Positions 11,750-23,488 of a stretch of 64,000 nucleotides of DNA are shown piece after piece. The translations under genes were made by a program, and so were the position numbers. Every line of letters begins with the position of its first letter. Within the stretch, counting starts at the first letter, position 1. The stretch comes from Linanthus parryae. Taxonomy: Eukaryota > Streptophyta > Magnoliopsida > Ericales > Polemoniaceae. The stretch lies in NCBI GenBank assembly GCA_023055425.1, contig JALGPY010000006.1, forward strand, positions 92,353,935 to 92,417,934, in the 5' to 3' direction. The notes under the pieces were generated by a model. That model saw only the letters and a list, made by a program, of their open reading frames with translations, searched no databases and was not told where the DNA came from.

Positions 11750-12830
11750 AATGTTTTAGTTTGTTCCGCAATCGATTTTCAAGATAGATATTGAAGATAT
11801 AGATTGGGGAACGACAAGAGATAATGCAGAAGAGTAGGAAGAGAAGGGAGAGAAACAAATATTTAGATTCTTGCCACTGAGTGAGGGAAGAAGATGAAGG
11901 CATTTTTTGTGAGTTTTCTAATGACTGCTATGATACCATGTGGAATTTAAGAGTAAGTATGAGGGAAGCTTTCTGTATTATTCAATAATCGAGGATGTAT
12001 ATATATACATCTACTATAGAAGCTAAAAGAGAAAATTGGAAAATAATTTCATCAATCAAGGGTCATACAATTTCCCGGATTGTGCTAATCAAATATTTGA
12101 CAATCTTCAAGGTAATTTTTATATCCCTTTGATACTCTGATAAGGTTACCATAAGTAGCTTCATTTTCCCGTTGTTGCTGACCAGAATCAAGGGATATGA
12201 TATGAGGGTTAATTCTCAATCACCTTGATATTTCATTCCTTAACAGTTTCAAGACTGATCTGGGCTGGTATTATTTTGGGTTGGGTCAGGTTGGGTTGGA
12301 TTTCCTGGATTACCAACCTACCCGATTGCCATCCCTATTCAAGATTGCTGAGCAAAGCTAGTAGTGATTAGAATGGCAGCTCGGGTATTAAATTTTGAGC
12401 CCACCTGTGAAGTAGGAGATCTCTCTTGTTCTGACGCCGCAAACTCTGAGGAAACAGTAATATGATATGTCATAGAATTGTTTCAGTTATGAGAGTGTAA
12501 AGTTTTGTAGAATGACTTCTGATGCGGAAGACACATTTCTCATCATGACATAAGCAATGCCTCATTGCATAGCAAATTATATATGTAAATAGTTTTGGAA
12601 TTGGTTCAAAATTGAAACTAATCTGGCCAAAATGACGAACTTCTTAGCCTTTTGTACCCGCAATACAAAAAAAGCATTTCGAATTTTGTTGTTTAAATTT
12701 TAGAAATTATTCTTGGATATCATTCAGAGTGGTTTTACTCATTTCAGCACAGGCCAAATATTGACCTCATTATTGGACTCCTCGACCACTATTGAACTTC
12801 ACCGATTTCCATCCAAAATAGCGTGATGTA
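11750..12830. other. No gene recognised
   Basis: AT-rich sequence without supported open frames, splice context or clear repeat ends. A WTTGGGTTGGGTCAGG-like patch near 12270-12305 is a local low-complexity stretch. Nothing else could be supported. Confidence 0.4.
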
Positions 12831-13400
12831 CCTTACCAATTCACAATATTTTGCGATTCCAATCAGCGGTCAAAGTGACCCAGATACGAGTCAAAAAGTC
12901 AAAGCGTAGAGAAAGAGAAGAAAAGGAGGAAGTAGGCGATGATGTAGAGAGAGAAAGAATGGGGAGAGAGAGAACAATAGCATTAAATTTATTAAGAAAA
13001 AAAAAAGCCTGGGCTGGCAATTTCGGCCTCTCACTGTGTGCTTGGTTCGACACATCTAGCATTTTGCAAAAGAATGTGCCTTTCTTGAACATCATTATGG
13101 GCTATGGTGGAGAGTTAAAGCTTCCATTAGAGGAAGAGAAGAAGGCTTTAAATTCAAGCAACTTTTTCAACTATAGTATTATTATCAGTACTAATCTCTG
13201 TCAGACAATTCCATTCCAAGTCTTTTTAAATCCTCCAAAATATTACCAGTCCATATCTGTGTCACTTTGACCGGGTTATTTGGATAGTAAAATATTACAA
13301 TTTTTGATAATTTTTCACCGTATTATAGAGTAACTTTTACTCTACAACACCATGAAAAAATTATCAAAAAATTACTTTTTTCCAACAAACACCACTGTGA
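12830..13400. mobile_element. Decayed foldback MITE remnants, related to 49722-49975
   Basis: Two pieces resemble parts of the foldback element at 49.7-50.0 kb. Positions 12845-12943 match its right half: CCAATCA, AAAGTGACCCA, AAAAAGTCA, then a GA-rich block ending GGAGGAAGTA. Positions 13255-13372 match its left half and centre, including a strong hairpin (about 13298-13372) built on TTTTGATAATTTTTCA and CATGAAAAAATTATC, with TAGAGTAA/TTACTCTA at the loop. Sequence between the pieces (12945-13250) is unrelated and unidentified. Boundaries are approximate. Confidence 0.5.
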
Positions 13401-13539
13401 TAAGAGTTCTTTTTCTCTTATGTTAAAAATGACTTCTCTTAAAAATAATGAAATTTTTGCAAAGCCATATGAGCCAAAGCCCCTAAAATTTGTTTCCCAT
13501 GTTAAGAAATACAAACTTCCTATCCCACAAATAACATAC

Positions 13540-14780
13540 ACAACCTAAAAAGAAGAGACGTTGTGATAGTGAGAAAAAAAAAGATGGAGAGACAAGGGGA
13601 GAGAGGTAACGAAATACATGGAGAGGTAATTGGCGATTTTAAAATACACGGAGCAGTGCCAATGTAGCACAAAACATAACCAAAAAACAACTGTATCTAT
13701 GATAAGCAGAATTTTATGAAGATCAGTTCTTGGTTTGCCTAAAAAGTTAGAGCTTTGATTTAGCTTCGTGAAATCTGTGTATCAGAACCACTTTCTTCGA
13801 ATCATCTTGTAGCACCTCTGACAACGACAAGAGACTCCACCAAAAATATGACATATGAAGGTAGCTGGCAAAATACTCATTGTAAAATATTTACCTAAGT
13901 GCATTTAGTTCCTGCAAAAAATATATGAAGTTATTTGTATGCAAAAGGAGACCGACAATGTAATATAGATACGCATCTATTTACATGTACAGGATACAAT
14001 TAGTATGTGTTCATAAGTCCTTGGGAAGTGATAGACAAGGAGTACACAATTCTACCAATCACTGGCAATGCAAGATAGTTACGCAAAAGTATCATAAAAA
14101 TATGTTGCTGAAATATCCACAATAGAGTTTAAGTATACTTAGAACATATTTTTATCTCAAGAAAAATGAAACACCGTGAACAAACTACATGAACAAACTG
14201 CTGCTATATTCAAGGTTAGTATGACTGTATGAGTACTATTAAAAGGACAATGTGTAGGGAACACTTAAGATGTAGTGTAGTGATTACTACTAACTAAGCA
14301 ACTATCAGTAGATAATGGAAAATTTTAACATATCTTCCACCTTTTAACACACCATGAGTATACAAATGTCCTGCTACCCACAACTTCTTTTAGACAGGTC
14401 AACATCAGAAAAATAGACACACCACTTGCCTCACAACAGCACTCTGCTCAAATTAAGTGTGGAGAAATTAAGTACCAATAGAGTTAATCCATCAGCAAAT
14501 ATCCAACAGTAAAGTTTGTCTCATTCGTGAGTTATTCGAAGATACAACAGCAGCAGTACAACAACAACAACAACATCAAGTCCACAATGTCAGATGGCAG
14601 TGTCTTAAAAGGAATATAATAAGAGTTGTTAGAGCCTTGTATTAAAAGAGTAATACATCATATAGAATTGGTGGTGGCTAGGTGTTGTTATTATTATTAT
14701 CATTTAAGCTTTAAAAATTGTCCTCTTTGCTTTACTGAGAAGAGCTTTACTTCAAAAGTTAACAATTATCTTTGAATCAG
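13540..14780. other. No gene recognised
   Basis: AT-rich non-coding sequence. A short CAG/CAA-rich run lies near 14545-14575 and an ATT-rich run near 14685-14700. No open frame or element boundary could be supported. Confidence 0.4.
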
Positions 14781-14787
14781 AGAAAGC

Positions 14788-15084
14788 TCATATTAAATCA
14801 TCTCTAATTGTCAATCCCTTCAAAATTAAATGGTCAGATATGAAATCAACCACCTTTGAGAATTTTAATAAAACCTCTTGGTTGCTTCTCATTAAGATGA
14901 AAGCAGTACCACCCTTCTTTGTAGGTGCTTTGTAGGAAGCATCAGTCTGAAATTCAGCATCTAAATCCTCCACAACTGGAGGCTTAGAATAATAGGAAGA
15001 AGCGATAGAAGGCTGAAAGAGGAAGACATCAACAAATTCATAGGATTTTTCTATAGCCTCTTGGAAATCCGGAAAGGAGTTCAC
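14788..15084 (-). pseudogene. RNase H-like (RVT_3) fragment, probably LINE-derived
   Basis: A 98-codon minus-strand frame includes FQTDASYKAPTKKGGTAFIL, which has the pattern of the first strand of a plant RNase H-like RVT_3 domain (catalytic Asp followed by a Gly-Ala or Gly-Thr hairpin). The rest of the domain (Glu, second Asp and the terminal Asn-Ala-Asp block) is missing. This family occurs at the C-terminus of plant LINE ORF2 proteins and as free-standing host or pseudogene copies, so a LINE scrap is the simplest reading. No poly-A tail is visible. Confidence 0.45.
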
Positions 15085-15099
15085 CTTATATCTTTAAAC

Positions 15100-16000
15100 A
15101 ATGTTGTTTTTATTCTTCCTTGATCTTTAAACAATATTGTGTATTTTCCTTTATTTCTGAACATGGGGAAAGGGGGTTGCGTTAATGGTGTACTGGAGTA
15201 AGATGCTTCTGGCCAAAGCAAAATATTAGATCACACTTCCATTGCGCATAACTACAAAATGTAAATCAAAACCAAATAACAATCACACAGAAACATGTTT
15301 CAAAGAGAGGGTAACTTAAAAATAGTGAATGGCATATATGGAAAAAACAACTTCTACCATGAACTAATATTATTTCTTGAGCGAGTTGTAGTTTTCATAA
15401 GCCCAATGGTCCCTCCCGAAACACAAGCTGCAACATAGAGGAAAAGAAAATTAAGACATGATGAGAGCTAATTTCCTTTCTTATTGGAACTTTGAAGTCA
15501 GACATGATAATAAAGTGAAAAGCAAGGACAGCAAACTTGGTCAACGACAGCGAACTTGGGTATTAGAAGCATACAATGTTGGTAGTCACGTGCTTTGCAC
15601 ATGGGACGTAACATTTACATTAAAATATTGGTAGTCAACTTCACAAGCTTTTTTAGTTTTGTAACAAATATAGATTATTATATTCATTTGTCATATGGCA
15701 ACCATTGAGCATTTGAATCTCCTCCAGGAGGTACTCGTTGTTGTTATGTTTGTAGATGTAATTTTCATCTACAAGGTACCCATTATAAGTCAGTTTGGAT
15801 TAAAGCCATGTTAAAATTCTCCGTAATTTTCAAAGCTAGTCAGTTATGATAGCCTCAAGAAAAGGCGAATGCTTCTAGGTATGCAATCCTATGGCATCAT
15901 TGCTACTATTTGGTATTAGACCAACAACGACATTAGAGCAATCCACATTGCCCCTAAAACGCACAAGCCCAAGGATTGAATCCATCTTCTAGGTTTTTAC
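15100..16000. other. No gene recognised
   Basis: Non-coding sequence between the RNase H scrap and the first copy of a 250-bp direct repeat. No supported frame or element end was seen. Confidence 0.4.
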
Positions 16001-16006
16001 CAAGGA

Positions 16007-16275
16007 TTGAAAGAGGATGTTTCTTAATTAAGTTCAAGTTAAGGATGCTAAATAGTAACTACTTTGTACTTGTTCAGAGGAGAACATGGAACTATCTTTT
16101 TGGTCCTGAAATAAAAAACAATAACTTATAAATTCATGAATGGCAAAGCAATAGTAATTTTATTGGCACTCTCGAACTTAAAAAGAAACATTCATCAATA
16201 ACTAAGGCTCGATTGTGAAAATGAAATATTTTTTATCATAGCACGTGTTCAGAAGGATCAAGCGAGGAAAACGAG
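16007..16275 (+). repeat. Direct repeat, left copy (partner 23237-23488)
   Basis: This stretch matches 23237-23488 in the same orientation. Shared pieces include AGAGGATGTTTC, CTTGTTCAGAGGAGAACATG, ACTATCTTTTTGGTCCTG, AAAAAACAATAACTTATAAA and TCAGAAGGATCAAGCGAGGA. One internal indel near 16165-16185 and scattered substitutions separate the copies. The pair brackets about 7 kb that includes the whole Helitron Rep/helicase remnant. The repeat is non-coding and of unknown nature. Confidence 0.75.
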
Positions 16276-16443
16276 ATATACCTTCGACACACAGTAAAGA
16301 CTATGATGAATAATATTCGTAAATGATGAATGGATGTTAGTGAATCACCCCACCTGCATCACAAATAAAATTATTTTAAGTACAGGAGAACGTATTGAAC
16401 ATAATGAAGTAAAGTAAATTTTGATATGATTAAAGTGCGTAAC

Positions 16444-18300
16444 TCAACTTTTCATGGTTAAGAAGTCAACACTTCTTTGTAAACAACATTTCGTGCAAGT
16501 TGTTCGAAGATGTCGCTCTGATTCCCCCTTTGCAAGGACCTTCGTACTTGACATGGAAGTTCCTCTTGAAAATGCTACGTATAATTTACCATGAGAAAAC
16601 ACTGATTGCGGTAAGTAAACTCCAACATTCGAAATCGTTTGACCTTGTGACTTGTTTATTGTCATTGCAATGCATAGACGAATAGAAAATTGTGTCATTT
16701 TAAATATAAATGGATACGACCCATTCTCAGCAGGCATCATTGGAATTTTGGGCAGAAATACTTATTTTCCGGCATGTTGGCCGAAACTGATCTCGGCATG
16801 TTCTACATTTTTATAAAAACCCCGAAATACCATTCTTGTCCCATTGCATAGGCCTTATGAAGGATTTACATTTCGAAGCAACATAATAGGAAAATTTAAT
16901 TTAAGCACCAATTCATGAGGTGGGAGTCCATTAGGAGTCAAGGAATTGAGGAACTCTTCCGGATAATAAATGTGCGTATCATCAATTGCCTTATCAAAAA
17001 TGTTGTACTTCCATTATTGGCCTGGGAAAATATGTATCATTTCTCATTTAGAATGTCAACATATTCATTTTCTCGTAGCTAAAATTGCCCGATTACTTAT
17101 GTATTCCGATGAGTTTGCATGTTCCTTCAATGCTGGATAAATGGTGTTAATCAAGCAACTTTCTGCGACTCGTTTTTTTGACTATGTATAACCATCTCTT
17201 CAGGGATACAAATCATATCTTCATGTGTAGTTGGTTCTTCCGCATTACCAACACGCAAAAGGAACTCACTAAATGGTACATCAGCGTGGGCCCTCATGTT
17301 TGTTGTCAACTTCAGTTTTATCATTTGTGGCCAAAGGTAGGATCTCACCAAACTCGCATCCACTGTTTCAGCTCTTGTACCCCTTGGAACAACTGGCGAT
17401 ACTTGTCGAAAATCACAAGCAAACACAATAACTTTTCCCACAAATAATTGATCATTTCCTAATACGTCTCTCATGCTTCTATCAAATGCTTCAATAGACC
17501 AACGCTTTGCCATTGGTGCTTCATCCCATATAATTAATTTTGCAGCTTGTAGCAACGCAGCAGTACCACTCTGCTTAGGAATATTACATGTGCTTGATTC
17601 ATCTAGATTGATGGGATTTTTAAATCTTGAATGAGCTGTTCGGCCTCCTGGCATTAGTGAAGCTGCGACACCTGATGTAGCCGTTGCAATGGCAATGGAA
17701 CCGCTCAACCTAATTGTGGCTATAAGAGCACGATACAAAAATGTTTTACCCGTTCCACCTGGCCCATCAATAAAAAATACGCCATCCTTGCTATTATTCA
17801 CAAAATTCAATATGGTATTGTATGCAATTAGTTGCTCCTGGTTTAAGTTTTCCTTAGCCATATGATCTTCATAAGGAAATTCAATAGCTAATTCTTCACT
17901 TATTTCCTTCTTCATTGTCGACACTTCTTCTAAAGTTGCATTCAATGTTGGAGGGTCATATTTTTTCACGGTCCTTCCCAAAGATTGTAAGAATGAATAA
18001 ACACTCTTTAAAGTCTTAAACAAAATGACGTCGTCAGAGATGCCTTCAATTCTGGCAAAATCTTCAGACATAGATTCAAAGTGTTCAACCCACAGTTTTT
18101 GTACATCACCCGGATCACAATATACTAATATAGTTGCAAACAGCTGGCGCATGGTCTTTGGCATTTGAAATCCAATTGTCGGATTGAAATAGACCTCTGA
18201 GCTCTGCCGATTTTTTGAAGGATGGGCAAACAACGCCATTAACAGTCAAAAGATCAATGAAGGACGTGGGGCTTCTTACATGATTGAGCAAAAGGAGCAA
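16444..18300 (-). pseudogene. PIF1-like helicase domain of Helitron RepHel
   Basis: The longest open part (18239-17151, 362 codons) carries NLNQEQLIAYNTILNFV, Walker A GPGGTGKTFLYRA (about 17770-17740), TATSGVAASLMPGGRTAHSR, Walker B IIWDEAPM (about 17535-17510) and the FACDFRQVSPVVPRGT motif. These are diagnostic of PIF1-like helicases in Helitrons. Another frame at 18300-18200 holds the upstream SFIDLLTVNGVVCPSFKKSA segment, so a frameshift lies near 18190-18200. From 17150 to 16740 the frame is broken but still encodes LINTIYPALKEHA and [19 protein letters not shown]. The last part (16740-16444) has [20 protein letters not shown] and [11 protein letters not shown], the C-terminal helicase motifs. 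It is a recognisable but inactive helicase. Confidence 0.85.
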
Positions 18301-18642
18301 AAAATACCTCTCAGCTTCAGCAGGATTACATGCATTTATGCGACCAATAACTGTTCTTTTTTATAGTGGTTTCCAAAAAATTAATTTTTTCCCAAACAAA
18401 TTTTTCAGGAAATTCTCTGTACAGATAATGGCCTTTTCCCTTGTCATTTTTACAAAATTTGAAGAATTCAGTTAACATTGTCTTCGAAACAAGGTCAGAA
18501 TCAACCAAATCTCAAAGATCTTGGTTCGTCAGTAAGAAACAAACTACTTACCTGGCAAATGCAGTTGCAACCTGATTACTGCTGGATACATTTCATTCAA
18601 TTCAAATTCATACAGCCTCCAAATAGCCTCTTGAGAAGATAC

Positions 18643-19680
18643 CTACCTTGCCTGTTGAAATTTTTGTATTTCATCAATATCCGTAACTCCCTCAGATTTA
18701 TTACTGGTGACAACAGCCTTGTCATGTCCTTTGTATATGTACTTGTAAAGATACTTTACTGCTCTCACACTTGAACATATCTCGACATTGATGTGGAAAT
18801 TATATCTACTAAGTAGATAAGCATTATAAGGTACAACCCATCTATTGTCTAGAGTGGCTTTACGTACATGAGCTGTGAAAGAATCCTCACTTCGCTTATA
18901 TATTGGGTAAGAGTCGTTTGCTTGCACTGTGGACTTTGAATATGGGCGAGGATAACGAATTTCACACTTTCCTTCGCGCATAACCTTCTCATATAAATCC
19001 GGATACTTTTCTGGATCTGAAATTTCTGCACAAACATACTTGTCAAATTGTTCGGCCGTCATTATCTTGAAGTTTCTGTGTAGAATTATTAGCATGTGAA
19101 CATGGGGAAGACCTCCTTTCTTAAATTCTATAACGTGAACATGAGCAGCAACTTCACCAAAAATGCATTTTTTGAATAGTTGGTCCCTTAAATCCTTTTC
19201 TTTTGTACGAAATACCCTTGCGGTTAAGTCTGGTCTATCTTGAGGTACTTGACCCTCTTCCAATAAATCAGTGATTTCTTTCCATTCGGGATTGCATGTT
19301 ATGGTAATGAAAATTTTGGGTTTTCCATAGCGCTGAACTAAAGATATAGCATCAAGATACCTCCTGCGCATGTCTCTTGGTCCACCAATAAATGATGCAA
19401 GTAGTGCAATATGTTTCCCAACCATCTTACCTCTTGTTTCACCAGCTAAAACGCTATCGACAATTTCTTGATAGAGATAAGTTCTTATGAAAGATTGTTT
19501 TTGTCGAAAGAAGTCCAATCTTGTGTTCTCGAGCTTGATATACATATCAACAACATACTGTTGCAAAAGTCGTCCAGCCAGTAACAGGATTGATTTCTTA
19601 TTTTTGCGAATCTGTAACTTGTAGCAATAATATTGACGACAAGAGACATTATGGCGACTTTTACCATCTACACATGCATT
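18643..19680 (-). pseudogene. Helitron Rep (HUH nuclease) domain
   Basis: A continuous frame runs from about 19680 to 18643. It includes NVSCRQYYCYKLQIRKN, SFIGGPRDMRRRYLDA, KPKIFITITCNPEWKEI, the HUH motif LPHVHMLIIL (about 19115-19090) and the two-tyrosine motif AVKYLYKYIYKGHD (about 18760-18715). The histidines bind the metal ion and the tyrosines attack and hold the nicked DNA end in the family. All these key residues are present in this piece. Upstream (19890-19690) the match is interrupted by AT-rich sequence that is either an intron or an insertion. Downstream the frame ends near 18643, before the helicase. Confidence 0.88.
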
Positions 19681-19889
19681 AGTTCCAGGTCAATATTATG
19701 TTTAATAAAAGGTATAAATTAATATATATACATGATGAAATACGGTGCTCAATTACCTTCTTATTCTTGATTCAATATATCTATAGCAGATATGATACCC
19801 TCATTTGTTGGAGTCCTCGTATATTTTCTTGCTATTTTGTTTTCCTTTTGACCTTCCCTTTTGAGAATGCTTTGATGCCAACCAACTTC

Positions 19890-20835
19890 TCATCCAGAAA
19901 ATAACAATGGGTATTTCAACGGATCATAACAACCATAATAGTGGCGAACTCGGTGCACTTGACCTGAAGTCGAACAGACTTTTATATCTCTTTCATGACG
20001 AGCATATGGGTTATTTCCTTCAATCCAGATCCCTGCTACCTGATCTGCTGATGGAGCGTTATATACTCGCTTATCCAACATTACATCACTCCTTATATGA
20101 ATAATGTAGTCATCCACTAAATCAGGTTCAATGGTTCTAAGAACTTGAGCATACAGATTCACTGAAAGGATTTCCATCAATTTCCCTACCGAACTCACTG
20201 AGAGCAGCATCAAGGAGCATTGTCATCCTGTTTTGCAGTTCATTGTCTGTATCATAAAAATACATCTGAAAATAACAAGGACTGTCGTTAGATGGAGCAG
20301 CAGAAGTAAGATTGTGGTATATTTGTCCATGCGCCCGAAATGTGTAAACTCCATTCTTTGATGTAGCAAGTTATTTGTCTAAATGAACGCCAAATGAAGT
20401 GAACGCAAATATGCTATTGTAAGCACGAATTTTCTGTCGAAACTTCCGGCATTCATCACTCTGGCTTGTGAATAATGTCCATAAAACCTCAAGAACATCA
20501 GGGCTAGCAAGAAAGACATCACCGTCGCTGCAACAAAAGGTTGGAGGTTCAAGCTCCAGTCTTTCAGCTTGACAAATGGTGCATGAACTAACTTGTTTCA
20601 GGTCATGCAACTTTGATAACTCATATTCGGAAAAAGTTGGACCTGTGCTACACTCAGTACCTTTTGTTTTGAATGATTGAATACGTGGAACTTCTGCATG
20701 TGGTTGAATTTCTGGCCTGCCTGAATTTTGCGATACTTCTTTAAGAAGTTTTCGCCTTTTCCTTGTATTTTCCACCTTCTTTTTCATTAAGTCATCTCTC
20801 TCTTTAGATGATAGTCCACCATACCATTTTCATTG
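19890..20835 (-). pseudogene. N-terminal region of Helitron RepHel
   Basis: Positions 20787-20371 encode a basic start (KRRKLLKEVSQNSGRP), then CTICQAERLELEPPTFCC and IRAYNSIFAFTSFGVHLD, which match the zinc-finger-like N-terminal part of plant Helitron proteins. After a frame break, 20213-19890 encode DDYIIHIRSDVMLDKRVYN, ADQVAGIWIEGNN and YYGCYDPLKYPLLFSG, the region just before the Rep domain. A stop follows LLFSG where family members continue into a GxxGWH segment. The true start is not certain; the frame extends above 20787 to about 20835. Confidence 0.78.
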
Positions 20836-21609
20836 AGAAACCACATTTGCTGATCTTCCATCTAAGTAACGAAATATTATCCAAGAGAAAATATAAATTT
20901 ATAACTATCAGAACCAATGTTGGACTTATCTGATACAAAATCTCACAATTGTAATTTAGATGCATTTAATATTTAGCAAATGTCCATATGAATTAATGGA
21001 AAGTATAATACATATGTAAAGACTTACCCATTTAGTATCCCAACAACAGACGACCTGCGAGTAAAAGCACCAAAGATTCAATATTACGATGACGCAAAAC
21101 CTGCAAGTTATTTACAAAATTGTAATAAGAACGTATATTTGAAATCCATAAGAGTTACCGGAACTATTGTAAAAACAAGTAGAGAAGGAAAGGTTAATTG
21201 TGCACAATTATGACTCAGATTAAAGTGAGTGTGATTACAATGTATCAGCGATACAACAATCTGACTTTCATTCATAATATGAACTGTTAATTGTTTGTTA
21301 AGGAAACCAATACAATTTACACTACCCACAAACATTAAGATGGTGCATTTACCCACGGGAACTACACCAGTTGATCTACAAGGCCTATTAGAGGAAAACA
21401 TGCGTCATTCTATACAGGTGGGTACTTGCATAGGAAAATCCACCATTCTAAACCATGTAAAGCCAGCTGTAATCAAATAGCACCTGCTTATTTAGATTAA
21501 CTCACAACTTAACTGTGTAGTTTAAAATGTTCAAAGATACCTATCAGATAACTAACTTCCATTAAGGGAGGTTCTAAACTAAAATGTCCTCTGCTTCCAG
21601 GATAGGACA

Positions 21610-21955
21610 CCCCAGAAATTTATGGGGCCTGAAGTTGAGGTACCATTTCAGTACTTAGTTTGTCAACTCTTCAAAGAATTTCTAAACAGTAGTACAGAAA
21701 GTCGTTTAGAAGCGTGTTATGTTCTGTTATACAATTTTGTATCTATGTATATTTTATTTTTTGTACTAGTTCAAATATTGATTTTGCTCAAGAAAGGATT
21801 TGATTATAAGTTGTCTTCAAAGATTGCTAATAGGAAAATGGTTCAGGCACCCATTGTTTGTAGGTACTACTCTCATAGTGTAATTGTGTAGGAGTATATG
21901 CAATAATTTACTCAGTATCATAGAAATTGTTTTTACATGTCATACTACAATCTTA
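21610..21955 (+). repeat. Non-coding repeat, inverted partner of 2548-2890
   Basis: This matches the reverse complement of 2548-2890 with indels, from TTTATGGGGCCTGAAGTTG to the GGAGTATATGCAATAATTTA motif. This copy has lost an internal stretch relative to its partner. It lies about 0.8 kb upstream of the Helitron Rep/helicase start, whereas the partner is inside the RPA1-like remnant. Confidence 0.7.
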
Positions 21956-23236
21956 CTTTAAAGAATGGTCGCCGGCTCACCGCGAATGCATAATGTAGCT
22001 AATTGTTGAATCTTATAGTCTTGGGTCATCTTCTCTATACATATATGATACTACATCTAAGAGGCCACGTCTATGGGCAAGTGACACATTATGTATAGCG
22101 ACTTCATTCCTTTTTCTATATATATCAACTTGATCAAGACGCACTAAGATACTGATCCTGAAGATTGTACTCCAAGCATGTACTTAAACAAATGCCACTT
22201 GAAAAATTAATTTCTATTCTTAACTACTGTTCTTATTTAGCGAAAAATTGCAAGTTCATTCATTGTATTCGACCCCAAAAACCAACCCGAACGAGCAAGG
22301 TTAGTCAGACAAAGCAACATACGGTCTGAATCTGATGTCATCCCATCATGTCCATAACAGAAAAAGCTCATAGCACCTTCAGACCTAAGCTTCTTTCCGT
22401 CTCTCTGGATATAAAGGAACTGGATATAAAGGAACTGAAAAATGCTAGTACAAGATAGCAAGTTAAGGCTACAGTCATTCCATTGAAATTCGATATTGCT
22501 GCAAACACAGTAATTATATAATCTAAATCCTTTAGAAAATGACATGAATTAAAAATAAGATCCTCTTGAAGTCTAAACAGTTGCACATCCCAGCAAGCAG
22601 CAGCAGTAATCTCATAACATGACGAAACTACTCACAAACATACAAGCAATCTGAGTTATGAACAGATTGAGCGCGTCCCGTGTGTATGTATGTAATATAT
22701 GTAGATACAAGTGTTATAGTAGATGGATTGACACTTGGCACACATGATATGTGTACTGATACTATGAACTTAGAATTCAAGACAAGTAATTCAGTGGCCC
22801 AGAGGTAAAAAAGGGAACAATAAGACCACATCAGGAGGTAGTAACCGCTTGTAAGATGAAATTAAGCTGTATTGAGATGATGTAATAAAAAAAAAGAACT
22901 ATTTCATTCCAGATCAACCTAACGACCAAACCATGAGTTGATAGCAAAATATTTGTCCAGTTTTACTCAGGGGTTCGAAGTAGACTGAAACAGTCGGATG
23001 AAATAGGTTCAGAGCCTAGACAAACTATTCGAATTTACAAAACCCTTCACGTTTTAACAAGACTAATGATGTGATCATAACCGAGCATGTAGGTTTAGAA
23101 ATCTAAATGCCAATTCAAATTTTAAATGACATTATCCAATGTGGAAATAATCTTTCTGTTAATATTTAAAGAATTGCAGTAAGAAAGTATTCGGATTGGG
23201 TGGATTTGCCGTACAAATGAGGTATGGAAGTTGATT

Positions 23237-23488
23237 CAAAGAGGATGTTTCATAACCAAGTTCAAGTAAAGGATGATAAGTAGTTACTACCTTGTACTTG
23301 TTCAGAGGAGAACATGAGACTATCTTTTTGGTCCTGGAATAAAAAACAATAACTTATAAATTCATGAATGGTAAAGCAACAGTAATTTTTATGAACAGAA
23401 ATTCATCAATAACTAAGGCTAGATTGTGAAAATGAAATATTTTTTATCATAGAACATGTTCAGAAGGATCAAGCGAGGACCAAGGGTT
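23237..23488 (+). repeat. Direct repeat, right copy (partner 16007-16275)
   Basis: Same orientation as 16007-16275, with the shared motifs listed there and scattered substitutions. The sequence departs from its partner after TCAGAAGGATCAAGCGAGGA. It lies upstream of the Rep/helicase remnant, so the two copies bracket it. Confidence 0.75.

Larger units (their letters stand above)
16440..20835 (-). mobile_element. Helitron-type Rep/helicase block, decayed
   Basis: Four minus-strand coding pieces appear in the order and spacing of a plant Helitron RepHel protein: N-terminal region (20835-19890), Rep with HUH motif (19680-18640), linker (18640-18240) and PIF1-like helicase (18300-16440). In a working element this protein nicks the donor at its 5' TC end, passes one strand and unwinds DNA for rolling-circle-like transposition. 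Frameshifts and stops break the gene at several points, so it cannot make the full protein. I could not find convincing TC and CTRR termini for this copy; a short non-autonomous Helitron and an RPA1-like remnant lie at 1.4-4.9 kb. Confidence 0.8.

Noticed and set aside
12851..13270. 139-codon plus-strand open frame
   Set aside because: Overlaps MITE remnants and a GA-rich run; no domain and unlikely codon pattern.
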